A DNA stretch of 49,884 nt from Priapulus caudatus (lineage: Eukaryota > Priapulida > Priapulimorpha > Priapulimorphida > Priapulidae), in NCBI RefSeq assembly GCF_000485595.1, contig NW_014577770.1, positions 188,757 through 238,640 on the forward strand, given 5' to 3'. Both the position numbers and the translations under genes were made by a program. Each line of letters starts with the position of its first letter. Positions within the stretch are counted from its first letter, which is position 1. The notes under the pieces are model-generated. The model worked only from the letters and a program-made list of their open reading frames with translations. It searched no databases and had not been told where the DNA came from. Positions 1 through 11,305 of this stretch are shown here, piece by piece.

Positions 1-1672
1 TTGTGGAAATCGGATCCAATGGGGTCGAAGATTAGTGGATCCAGCAGTTTTTGGAGTGGTGCTATTAAGGACACACCTCTTTTAATACTTAGTGTGATTG
101 AATAGCCTTCATGCCATGGCATCAAAACTAATACCAAGAATGTCTTGTTATTAAACTCGCTGAAGAATACAAAGCACGAGTACCTTAAATTGTGCGATGT
201 GACTCGTCTCTCCCATCATGCTGTTCACTTTCCACAAAATTTGCTTCTCTTTGGGCTGGAATTCTGCCGTTTGCCCGGATAAGCCCAACTGATGCGACAT
301 CCTGTAAACGCAACACCCACTACCCAATCACAAATCAACATTGACATTTTAGTCGTGTACTCAATTATGGAGTACTTAGGGTTAGAGATAATTAAATTGT
401 AATATCAAGATATTAACAAAAGCTAATAGCACATGTATTATTTATTAGCCCTTGATATTAATTTTGTGTTTCGCTAGTCCTCCCACCAATCCATCATGAA
501 TGACTCGAATCTTTCACAGAATATACATTGTTACCATTTTCCAACTGTAACTTAATGGAATATTATATGCTACATATTTACAAAATAATGACACACCCTG
601 AAGTCTCCTTCGGAACAGGTATAGTTAGAGAGATGTTCACTGCTTTAGTTCTTGCTGGAATATCACAGCGAAGCTTCAATATGACCTCCATGTCCCTATG
701 AAACATTCACTAGAATAAGCTCAATGTAATGGGAAAACAGGATACTTTTGGTACAATCAACTATATAGTGCATATTTAATTTCATCATTGTAATTTGTAA
801 AGTAGAAGGTAATGCAGAAACATTAAGATAAGCCAGAAATAATCACAGAATACAGTAAGTAGAAGCATTTCAGAAGTATGCCAAAGGAAGGAAATCAGAG
901 TAGAGATGTATAGAGTTGAATTAGATTGAAAGCCATGCATGGACACTGATTAGAACACATTGGAATCCAGTAGGATAAACATTTTTGAGTACCTGCTAAC
1001 ATCATAGTCCTCCACAACGGTTTGTAACCTGAATGGCAACGTGTGTCCTACTTCTCCCCCAATCTGGTAGGTCAACACTGAAAACTAAAGACAAGTCAGA
1101 TGACACAGGAGGGACCATTAGTTAGAAAATTTTGCAATTATAAGATAATATAGATATAAGATAGATGCTATTTAATGTGAAACAAAGAATTGGAACTTTA
1201 GAACGAATGCTGTTAAAATGGATGCTGCTTGTTAGTTTAAATAGCAATTCTGCTCAAAATCAAAAGAAATTTTGAATACCACAATGTCTAGTGTGAAAAT
1301 TACCAAGCACTACAGGGAATGGTTGACAAAGTAAAATTCTGTAAACACGGCTATTTAGAGAGATTAATTTTCTGCCAAGAACTGTGTGCAAGGATGACTC
1401 CTCACCTCGCCCTGAGGAGGGTTGATCAAGTAGTTGTTTCCTGCATCTGCCTTCTTTACACAATCATGAAATTTACAGCCTTCCAACGTGGTGCTGCCAT
1501 AGCCTATGATAATTTTTTATGAAGAAACAGTTATTTTTGTGCATTGAAATGCCTAAAAGCAACCACGTGTGTATTCCAGTATTAGTTGTGATGTGTGAAT
1601 ATTCTCCTCTCTCTCTCTTTCTCTCTCTCGTGCTCCCTCTCTCTCTCTCCTCCCTTCTCTCTCTCCCTCCCT

Positions 1673-1739
<67 letters not shown>

Positions 1740-3839
1740 AGACTGTCGCAATAACCCAGGTTCGAATCCTGGTCACGGCACCAATTATAAGGCTGACGTT
1801 AACCCGGGTGTAGGCACGTGATCGTACAGGGTAGTACAGGTTCGTTTGTACAACAGATAGACGTGCTATTGCACTTAAGCCAAACACAGTATATCGTACT
1901 ATAACCAAATGATTACTACAATGAATGCATACTTTAATTACCACAAATCACTTTACAAGGCATACAGTACTTAACTACAATACCGGCCAGTAGGCAGATA
2001 CACAAACTTTACAAATGGTTGCAAATAGTTCATGTCTTACGACCGTGGTGTCCGATGATGACTGGCCGCAGCGCGGCTCGAGTGGAGTCTGTCAGTCAAA
2101 GCAACGGTGGCAGACTGCGAGAGAGAGCGTTGGTGACTCGCTTCTGACTTCTGTCCCACATTGGCTGGGGTTTTATACCTCTGGAGGAATCAGTGGCCCA
2201 AGCGTGGTCAACGCCTTGTTGCATGCGGATGGTGCAATACTGTCATCATCTCCATGATTTTTATGGCTAAGTGAAGGTGAGAGGCTTCTCGCTCTGGCGT
2301 GGGAATGGCGGCATTTCGTTTCATGTTTCCATAATTTCCATAATTTCTATTTTTCGGCGCGTTCGCTCGTTTGTACTTGACCGTGTCGAAACTGACATCC
2401 AAGCTGCCATCCTTCTTGTAATAAAAAATGGTAATTGTTCTTTCTGGTTAGTCGTAAAAATTGGTAGTAGGTGTCACCTAGATTCTCGCTGTTGCGGACT
2501 GATTTCACTCTCTGTGACCCTGGGTTAAAATAAGCCTATGACGCTCTATAGGTGTAAAGTTAATGACCCGTGTCACTCGCTGCGCTCGGCTCATATGAAA
2601 TAATTCGCTCTAAATTGATATCGCTTTTTGATGTAAACTTCACCATTACAATGGGTATTAAACATGATGTTTTATCAACGACCACTGGCCTGGTCCTGGA
2701 TAACAGAAATGCTTGAAAAATAACACCTCTTGCTAAAAGTAGTCTATTATTATTATTGCATGTAGTGATGTGTTTGCTGCATGCCAGAGGTGAGCAAGCC
2801 ATATTGACTCCAATTTACTATATGAAATAAGGCACCAATAGCCAGATTGATTGATCGCTTGATTGTGCATCACTTTACTCGTTCGGTTTAAATGAAGTCC
2901 ATGTGACGACTGATTTCACCTAGTTGCTGGGTGGCACCAGATCATTCTGTAGATGATTGATTTCCAATGACTTATCACAACAGTGGTGGGGTAACTAAGG
3001 CTGTACAACAGTGGTGGGGTATCTAAGGCTGTACAACAGTGGTGTGGTAACTAAGGCTGTACAACAGTGGTGTGGTAACTAAGGCTGTACAACAGTGGTG
3101 TGGTAACTAAGGCTGTACAACAGTGGTGTGGTAACTAAGGCTGTACAACAGCGGTGTGGTAACGAAGGCTGCACAACAGAGGTCTGCTGTTAGTTAGGCT
3201 GTACGAACACTCTCAACAATAATCAGCTGGCTGGGGTGCCACGGCGTTCAAGCTCCTTCGCGCCGCCTACCCCACATATAACACTACTGCGGCCCGTCGT
3301 GAACCCTCTCATTTCGATTCCCCCGCGCTCTCCCCTTCCCCATCGCCAAACCAGCGCTCGCCAGCAGTGAATTGATTGCATTGTGCTGTCGCACTCCTTT
3401 TTTTTTCCATACAAAATCTCGAGATCTGCAAGTTATTATTATGAAACAGGTTTCGCTGCAGGCCGGACGTATGAATAGTGAGCAGTGTTCTCGCGGCACG
3501 GGGATCATCGGGCCGCCAGTTGGCGCGCGTGTGGCGAGGACGGGCTTGCGGCGACCGACTTGAGGGAAGGAGGGGTTTCCAAATCGAATCGGTAATTTCT
3601 AGCGGTGATTCCAAGGTGATTCCAACGAGTTGCCAGGTAAAATAGCAGCGCAGAGGCGCTACAGAAGCAAGAAGTGTTTCTTTCCACAAAAGCGGACCGA
3701 TAAATTTGCGAGCCCATGTCGTCTTCGGACGAAAAGAAATCCCTAACATTACAACATATATATGTATGTAAATGCTATGTGTATATGTGCGTGCGTTTGT
3801 GCGTGCGTTCGTTTGTGCGTGAGTGCGTTTGCGCGTTTG

Positions 3840-3890
<51 letters not shown>

Positions 3891-6800
3891 ATAACGTGAG
3901 TTGTTGATCTGCGCAGTACGACGTACGATTATAGGACTTAAAAGTTAATGCCGAAAAAATGCCGGTTCACTATCAAAACAGAATGGCCTAGCAAACGTGT
4001 GCCACCGTGCAAAAACGTGTACAAGCCTGCTACCTGAAATGGTCGTTCCCCTAAACAGATGACATGGCCTAGCAAATGTGCATCGTTAATTTCAAACATC
4101 AAAGTTAAATTAAAATTATTTGTAATGAGTACAGGCGGTCTCCTGCGTGCGATTCTCGAGCGAACAGCACGCGATCCAGAAACAAGTGAGTCATCCGCCA
4201 CCGCTACCTTGTATTGAGGGTGCTCCCGGGGAATACGCTCCACACACCTACGCCCTATCCGCCGTTACATCACCTGCTTATTAATTAATGCACGGTTTGC
4301 ACCTGCAGGCACCTATACCCGCTCGTACTGCCACCACACGGCCGGGTGGCATAAAGCCAGCAGCCGCAGCAAACACATCCGAAGGTGACTAAAAACAGGT
4401 GTCAACACTAAGTGTCAAAAAACAGCGGCTGGCTAGCTGGACATGCCTGGGTTGCCGGACAATGACTTAAAAGTTTGTACTTTTAAGTTGTATGACCAAC
4501 CGGCCGGACAGTGAGTGAAAGTCTGTACTATGGCCAAGCGGCCGGACAGTGGATAAACGTCTGTACTGTGACCAAGTGGTCGGACAATAACCGAAAACTT
4601 TTCCCCACTCTTTCTACAGTGAATGGATGGCCGATTTGACAGCGATCAACAAGCCAAGTACACAATTGCACTCACTCATTCACTTAACCCAACCAAAACT
4701 CACACGTGCGCGCACACACACACACATAATCGAGAGCGTAGAGAGACATCTCTCGTATGTAATGGATATGAGTTTGATTGAATTTGATGAGTAGTTACTA
4801 GTTATGTTGCAATGCCCTTTACAGTGTTACTGGTCCGTAACCCTAACAGTATCCTTAAGGAGACATTACATACATGTGTAATCTACAGGAAGTAGTAGCT
4901 GTAACGTAAAGTAGTTAAATAAAACTTACCAATATGGTTAACATAAAAAGCTACCAAAGTACTGTAATCCATTATTCAGTGTTGGAACTAGCAGGCAGTC
5001 CTCCAGTCTAGAACTGGTAAGATTTACGCTGGGTTGGCTATTTTCATGGATTTTAAAATAAGTTACATAATAGAAATTTTTGAAATCAATACTGGTTTGG
5101 TTTACAGACCGATTTACCAAAACTGGAACAATGCTCACTCTGCATTTTATATTGCTAGAAAATGTTCAGTGACTCACAAATAACTACTTAGTATTTCTCC
5201 GTTTTAAATGCTTGATCAATTTTCAGGCCTAACGTGTACATGACCCCATGCTAAACCTGACATGATAGCTGTTGTAGGAATTTTATCCATTTAGGCAGAT
5301 TAGTGTTGCCACAATAAGTTTCAATAACATACTGTAGAACTGTAACTGAAGTAAAATACAAGCACTAACTAGTGGAAATTTTTTTTCTCCTCTCCTCTTT
5401 CTTTCTCTCTCCCGTTCTCTCTCTCTCTCTCTCCCTCCCCCTCTCTCTCCCTTTCCCTCGCTATAACGTGAGAAGACAAATAGAACACTGTCTCTGAATT
5501 ATTGACATTGCAAACATGTTCGAGATTCTAGTATATAGTGCTAAGGTTCACCCCTGCCTTTACTGTTCACGGTCAGGTGCAAATAAACAAGCCCTTGTTC
5601 ATGGCTCCCTCTGGATGTTTTAAAGTTTGAGCCAAGACTTGAGCCACCCACATTATTTTTTAGCCATCAATGAAAAACTATAGCCACAGTTCACTTTATC
5701 GTATGTGCTAAGCAAAGCATAAACAGGTGATGGGCATGAGAAAAGAGGTGTACGAAAACATTTAAAACCATTCGCCATTTGTAATCGCCACTTAAGGTAG
5801 TAAAATCGCCACTGTTATTTATTTATCACATTTTGCCAAAGTGGTGAATGCCAGCGGTAGCCCTCCTTGTTAAAACTTTACAGCGGTTATTTTTTAATCA
5901 ATGCAGAATTTAAAAAGATTCTTAAAAAGTTTTATCACTATTACTATTAGACTAAGTAGGAGATCAGTACTATTTATAGTTACTATAGAAATTATATCGA
6001 TTATGGCCAAATAAATTTTTTTTTACAACTTTTTTCTCGGTTTACCAAACTAACCCACGAAAATTCCTATGATTAAAAGACAAGCATATGCTCGAAAAAG
6101 AAATGTTTCAAGCTGTCCCAGCTCGAGGTGTTTCGATATATACTAAACATAGTGTGTCGTTTCTACTTTTTTCTGTTGTTGGAAACTTGAATAGTCTTCA
6201 GCCTCAAGGTTCTTATCATCAGTTAGTGAGCTTGCAATTCATTATCATAATTTTGTATTGCCAAATAGCATGCTGACAATCATATATGGATGAGTTTTGC
6301 TACCACCTAAGAGAATTATGAGGTCGACTAACATGTATGGGCATAATAACACAGGCTACAAGTTTCCATTTGAATTTGCTTAATTCTGAAACGTTTTGAT
6401 TCGAGTGACTCACACATCTACGTACACGTGATTGACATGTTAATAGACGTAGCACATTAGTACCGAACATGAATAATGGGGGTCTAGGTATATAGTAAGT
6501 TAGCAACGCAGGTCACGTACTCGACCCTCAAACCCACAGATAGACGAAGCCTTGCAAGTCTTAGGGTGAAATGTAAAACACATATACTATACCGATTAGA
6601 TACGCCATGGCAACATAATACTTAATAGCAAGAGTCCATAATTGAAATTTTCTATTATGTACTTTTGATAAGAGTATAATACCTATAGACGTATAGTACC
6701 TATAAGTCAATAATACCAGTTAGTAAGTAGTTAAAGTACTATAACTAATACTTATTACTATAAGTATAAGTTATAACTTATAACTATAACTATATTATAT

Positions 6801-9600
6801 AAGTATAAGTAAAAAAGTATCACTAAAATCAGCACTTGTGTTATCACCATGCAGCACGGCCACAACACAACTTACGTTACAGCTTACCGGACGATCGACA
6901 ACGTCGATATCTTATTTAATACCTAGTTTAAGTAGTTACGCACGCAAACACACGCACACGCACGCACGCACACACACACACAATCACACAGACTCACACT
7001 CAGTGACTCACAGTCACACACGCACTTACACAACACACGACGCTATCTACGTTAACAGAGGTTTTACTTACGAACGATCTATCCTGGTACATCCGAAAGA
7101 GACATTGCGATTTAATGATGTGGTATTCTATTCACAAACGAGAGAAACATCAAAGATAAAAAGTGCTAGTTAGTAGCACGGAGCTGCACACTTTCTCTAC
7201 TAAAAATCAACCACGGGCTAGAGGAAACCGCGTCACCACGCCGCGCGGTCGTGCAGAAAAATAGTTCCTGGAAAATTATGCTAATCAATATCTTGTGAAA
7301 AATTGCCATGTAAACATCAGTACATCATGTTGAATATTTTTATTCTATGTTCATGCAGTGTTTCGTAAAAAGTAAAGCTGAAATTCCTGCTGTTGTACAA
7401 TAAACTATCTTCGTGTATGAATACATATCGCATGAGCCTTCATCGCGGGGCTCGCGATACTACGCGTTCGGAAAACTTGAGGGAATAGGAGAGACATTCG
7501 ACATTCGAATGGTCTCTTCGGTCTTTACAAGCTGGCGAGATGATTACACGCATCAAAATTTGTATTTTCTAACTTGTTTTCTTACCAGAGTTTTCATAAG
7601 TAACTCTATAATAGCGTTGTTTATCTAAGGTACCAAAAGTAATTGATGCTTCTTATGCAAATGAGAGGAACCCACGTCTAATAGAATTTGCTAAAGTAGA
7701 TCATGTGATTTCGACTAGCCAATAAAATCTCAGAGTTGCAATTAACAACCTTGCATATGCGCCGATAACATATTAATATATTAATTTTTACGTATAATCA
7801 AAGACAGTAGAGGGTCTGTTTACTATGATACACTTCAGTTGATTGGACTTAAACAAACAAACAATATTTAAAAGGCATATCGCTCCAGCGAGTCTGCATG
7901 CCTGTCTCAGAAAATGTGAGCGCGTACACCTTCTTTGATATAGTTTAATTAAAAAGTTCTTTAATGTTATATAGACGCGTGATTATTTTTAAAATATCAG
8001 TATAGACAGAAACAAACACTTCACAATTCATTAAATTAAACTTATCAGAAGTTATATGATGTACGATGTCACATTTGTTACGTCCTTGACTGAACACGCA
8101 ACATAATATTATTCACAAACATAATAGTACCGTATATCATATGTAAGAATTGAAATAGGAGATCTTCATTCGTTTATATGCAACGTCATTGCTAGTTTAC
8201 TGTGTATTTATGTGCCATATCCATAGTAAAAACCTTATACTACTGAGAGGGTCTATGTACCCCGGGGTACTGCCGGAACGTACCCTGGGTACGGTCCGGT
8301 ATACCGGAACGTACCCTGGTACTATCTAATATGCCGGACCGTACGTCGTCTACTCCACTAACGAGTCTAGGGAGTCGCCTACGCCTACTCCCTAACCCTA
8401 ATTCTAACCATACCAAATAGTGACCAGGGTACGTTCCGGTATACCGGACCGTACACAGGGTACTTTCCGGCAGTACCCTGGGGGACATAGACCCTATAAG
8501 CTATACCGTAACTATACGGTACGCATAGCGTATATGAGTACCGATAAAATTTTCTCATGTGGAATTGTATTCAATTTTTACCAATGTTTAATTCAGATAA
8601 GCCCATTTATAATTATGCAAATTGCGGTTCTGTGCCTGTGTGCGTGCGTGCGTTCGAGTGTGCGTGGGCGTGTGTATGTGCGCATATGTCTAAGTCTGTT
8701 TATAAGTATTGAGAACACCAGTCTATACAACGCACTGAGTGCACAGTATATTGCCAACTACAATCATACATCATATACAGTCGTTAGCAAACAGAAGACC
8801 ACCGCGCTATCGATTAGTCATGGGCGATATGGCACACGAACATGCTCTCGCGGCCAAGCATTCAGGAATTCATTCAGGAATTCACGTACGTAATTTGTGA
8901 ATGAAACGATGTAAAAGAATAAAGACGGTATTGTGGCACCATCTATCGGAAGAATATGTGATTAAAGCGTCGACACTGAGGTTCACAAACTGGTTATCCG
9001 CAGCCTCCGCCAGGGTTCCTAACGCGATAATGCGAACAAGGTCAGCGACGCTCGCAGGCAACTAACTCCATGATCTTTGAGCCATTCCCAGTGGTTTTAG
9101 GGAACAATGGAACAGGAGCATTAACTTTCGGGGTACAGAAGATATTGCCGAATTGTTTTCAGGGAACAAGGGATCGCTGAATAGATTTTTTGGAACAAGG
9201 GAACTCTGATTTTCCATCTTTGTGATTTTGTTCAGTTTTCTGAGACTGTTTACAATAAACTTTGAAGTATTTCAGGGTCATTTCAACTTTGTGTGCTGTA
9301 GGGACTATTAGCGTATACAATTATAGGTCCTTTTTTACTCCAGCGTCACGAGACAATTATGGGGAACAGTGGTAAAAAAAATTTGGGGATTAAGGGAACT
9401 GGAAAATAGTTTTCGGGATCGTGGGAACACAAGGTAAAAACATTTTAGGGATTTAATAGGGATCAAGTTATTTTATTAACTGGGAAAAAGGTAGAAAATG
9501 CATAACCATTAAGGGATGAATGGAACATGTACCCACCTGAGAGGGGCTCATCTTTGATGAATTCCATGGGATCCATCAGTCCACACTCTCGCTCCTTCAT
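1..9600 (-). CDS. AP4M1: AP-4 complex subunit mu (C-terminal, cargo-binding part; 3' end runs off the window)
   Basis: Medium subunit of the AP-4 clathrin-independent adaptor, which sorts cargo at the trans-Golgi network through its mu homology domain. Four exons chain in consistent phase on the minus strand: 1503-1406, 1084-993, 695-597 and 301-184, all with AG/GT borders. Diagnostic stretches are GYG...FHDC followed by PPQGE, LTYQ...LPFRL, MEVILKLRCD (human LQVYLKLRCD) followed by IPVPKETSG, and ILWKVNSMMGETSHIAQFK. A further exon at about 9595-9537 reads MKERECGLMDPMEF and ends in phase 1, matching the phase-1 start of 1503-1406; it fits the mu-domain ECxxGL motif. An open 26-codon stretch at 78-1, in phase after 184, may be the next exon but its acceptor is weak. 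N-terminal longin-domain exons were not found. The assignment rests on remembered human AP4M1; the family call (adaptor mu) is firmer than the paralogue. Confidence 0.8.
410..461. mobile_element. Micro-palindrome element copy 1 with 7-bp target duplication
   Basis: The core at 417-454 (38 bp) has imperfect complementary ends: CAAAAGCTAATA on the left and TTATTAGCCCTTG on the right. It is flanked by perfect direct repeats ATATTAA (410-416 and 455-461). It lies in the AP4M1 intron 302-596. It is the most decayed of five related copies (others at 11258, 26635, 38214 and 38779). Confidence 0.65.
1601..1738. repeat. CT microsatellite ending in a CG run
   Basis: A long, nearly pure CT tract (purest at about 1679-1728) runs into CGCGCGCGCG. 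It gives artificial Ser/Leu and Arg/Glu ORFs on the two strands. Confidence 0.95.
1755..1783 (+). other. tRNA-like 3' end (B box, T-arm, acceptor strand, CCA), probably a SINE or tRNA fragment
   Basis: The T-stem CCAGG (1756-1760), loop TTCGAAT, stem CCTGG (1768-1772), seven acceptor bases TCACGGC, a discriminator A and CCA (1781-1783) are all in place. This matches an RNA polymerase III B box and the 3' half of a tRNA. The 5' half is absent: the CT/CG microsatellite abuts where the anticodon arm should be. The CCA encoded in DNA suggests a retrotransposed tRNA 3' end or tRNA-derived SINE rather than a working gene. Confidence 0.55.
2978..3203. repeat. 28-bp tandem array, about 8 units
   Basis: Units of the form ACAACAGTGGTGTGGTAACT plus AAGGCTGT repeat head to tail. 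The first two units carry GGGG where the rest carry TGTG, and the last two units diverge. Confidence 0.95.
3783..3892. repeat. GTGC/GTTT microsatellite
   Basis: GTGCGTGC runs, pure at about 3840-3890, are preceded by interrupted GTGCGTTT. No coding meaning. Confidence 0.9.
4436..4595. repeat. Degenerate tandem repeat of about 50 bp, 3 units
   Basis: The recurring pattern is a CGGCCGGACAGTG-like word followed by AAAGTCTGTACT and a TGACCAA-like word. The first unit contains a small hairpin (ACTTAAAAGT / ACTTTTAAGT) at about 4467-4489. Confidence 0.7.
5388..5460. repeat. CT-rich simple repeat
   Basis: Low-complexity pyrimidine tract on the plus strand. Confidence 0.85.
6943..7024. repeat. CA/CACG microsatellite
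   Basis: Interrupted CACACG and CACA runs. Confidence 0.85.
8248..8495. mobile_element. Foldback (inverted-repeat) element with arms of about 80 bp
   Basis: The left arm starts AGGGTCTATGT and the right arm ends ACATAGACCCT. The arms stay complementary for about 80 bases through GTACTGCCGGAA and CGGTCCGGTATACCGG-type words, separated by a loop of about 80 bp. No target duplication was found at these ends, so the borders are provisional. Confidence 0.65.
9537..9600 (-). CDS. AP4M1: Probable AP4M1 exon, 8 kb upstream of the next one
   Basis: On the minus strand the frame MKERECGLMDPMEF then IKDEPLS ends at a good donor (CAG then GTGGGT) in phase 1, and the exon starting at 1503 needs a phase-1 partner. 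Joined, it gives EF...LSGYG, matching the mu-domain order GL..EF....L.GYG. The acceptor side is ambiguous: AG at about 9606 or about 9612 (CTATAG or TGTAG) both work. The weak point is the short length and the intron of about 8 kb. Confidence 0.5.
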
Positions 9601-9918
9601 ACAGGCTACACTATAGTCGATCTAACGATAGATGAACTTAGGTATATGATACATGGTTTATTATTAGGTATAGATATAGCGTAGGATGTATTTATACAGT
9701 AGATTTTGAACAATTTTTAGAACATCACTCAACGTCTGAGCATAACGATAAAGCGCTTCTCGTGCATTGGTCATTTTACAGTTAGTTAGTGTCTTCCATG
9801 ATAACACGACAATATTATGGTTGTTTCACGCGTAATTTACGTTTGATTTCACGCACCATGTCGCTATATACTGTGAATTACTAAGAGTTGCAGAGGGTAG
9901 ACTGTGCGTGCGTGCGTC

Positions 9919-10305
9919 TCCCCCCACTCAGTGTGTGTGTGGTGTGGTGTGTGTGTGGTGTTGTGTTGCATGTGTGTGTGTGGTGTGTGTGTGTGTCGTG
10001 TGTGGTGTGTGTGTTGTTGTGTGTGTGGTGTGTGTGTGTGCGCCAGAGCGTCTTTGGCTGTGTGTGTGTGTGTGTGTGTGTGTGTGCTTGTGTGTAATGT
10101 CTTGTTTGTTTGGTGTGTGGTGTGTGTGTGTGTGTGTGTTTGTGGTGTGTGTGTGTGTGGTGGTGTGTGTGTGTGCTGTGTGTGCGTTTGGTGTGTTTGT
10201 GGTGTGTGTGCTGTTGTGTGTGTGTGTGTGGTTGGTGCTTGTTGTGTGTGTGTGTGTGCGTGCGTGCGTGCGTGAATGCGTGCGTGTGTGTGTGTATGTG
10301 CAAGA
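9919..10305. repeat. GT microsatellite, about 390 bp
   Basis: Interrupted GT/GTGC tract. It produces long Cys/Val and His/Thr ORFs in several frames, all artefacts of the dinucleotide. Confidence 0.97.
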
Positions 10306-10857
10306 CGTCGTGTCAATGAAACCGAATGGATAAACACAGCACAGAGGGCCCGTGGGGTCTGGTACCGCTCAAGAGATGCCTAGCGGCAGCACGGCACGCG
10401 ACAACATCGACTGCTAATTGAATCTTCGAGCGCTGAGTAGGTATCTTGCAGGTATATATTGTGATTGTCTATCAGCAGGAAGTCAAGTGCACACTATTTG
10501 TGGTTAGTGCACGCAGCTCTTCCTCGAGACTGTTTACAAAGCGGGGAATTTTACGATATTGAGTGCCACACATAATTTAAATAACACTACTGATAATGAT
10601 GGTGTGGATGTTGACAATAATAATAATACAATACTACCACTAATACTAATAAAATAAATAATAATAATAATAATGTATTATATTTATTTATTTTATTATT
10701 ATTAGTAGTAGTAGTAGTGGAAGTATTAATTTGTATAACACGCAATCTCACTGTATATGTTTTCTATTTTATCATAGGAATAAATGCATTTACCATTCGC
10801 CTCATGTGTACATTACTTCTAGTATGTAACATTTCTAACATTCGTTTTAATAAATCT

Positions 10858-10946
10858 CGTCGCGGCGGCGCGCGGCCGAGCGCTCTCTCTTTCTCTCTCT
10901 CGCGCGCGCGCGCGGCGAGCGAACGCTCTCTCTCTCTTTCGCGCGC
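10858..10946. repeat. CT/CG low-complexity tract
   Basis: CTCTCT and CGCGCG blocks alternate. A related short tract occurs at 11107-11131. Confidence 0.8.
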
Positions 10947-11257
10947 ATACGTATGAAAAAGGGCGAGGTCGTGGTTGAGGAAGGATTAAGAAAATACGAC
11001 GCGACGACAATTATGGAACAGATATGTGCGATGTCGTGCGCGACGTCGCACATTTGAATCGTGCAGAGCCGCACGCCGCGCGATGGCAATTTTGGAACAC
11101 CATACTCGCGCGCGCGAACGCTCTCTCTCTCACTCTGATATGATAGCAACAAGGTGGCACACACGTGTCTGTGGTAATGCCCCTTATGGGTGTGAGAAGA
11201 GGGTCTTCCTTACATTACAAATTCACAACTACAAGCAGGTGGTATATAAGAGTATGT

Positions 11258-11305
11258 ATTTTATCAAGAGCTAATAATACATGTATTATTAGCTCTTGAT
11301 TTTAT
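11258..11305. mobile_element. Micro-palindrome element copy 2 (perfect 34-bp palindrome) with 7-bp target duplication
   Basis: The core 11265-11298 is a perfect palindrome: CAAGAGCTAATAATAC, a two-base centre, then its reverse complement. Direct repeats ATTTTAT flank it (11258-11264 and 11299-11305). Intergenic. Confidence 0.8.

Larger units (their letters stand above)
1504..9536. other. Long AP4M1 intron (if exon 9537-9600 is right): no other gene seen
   Basis: Apart from the repeats listed separately (CT tract, tRNA-like fragment, 28-bp tandem array, GTGC array, CA tracts, 8.2 kb foldback), the stretch is AT-rich and without convincing codon structure. A GC-rich island at about 3230-3720 and another at about 4130-4380 hold only short overlapping ORFs on both strands and no recognisable protein. 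Confidence 0.5.

Noticed and set aside
3309-3749. 146-codon minus-strand ORF in a GC-rich island
   Set aside because: Overlapping ORFs in all frames and no conserved pattern; more like a CpG-rich non-coding island.
9864-10337. His/Thr-rich and Cys/Val-rich ORFs of 120-157 codons
   Set aside because: Pure products of the GT microsatellite, open in several frames at once.
10612-10730. AT-rich inverted repeat of TAA/TTA runs
   Set aside because: Explained by trinucleotide microsatellites in opposite orientation.
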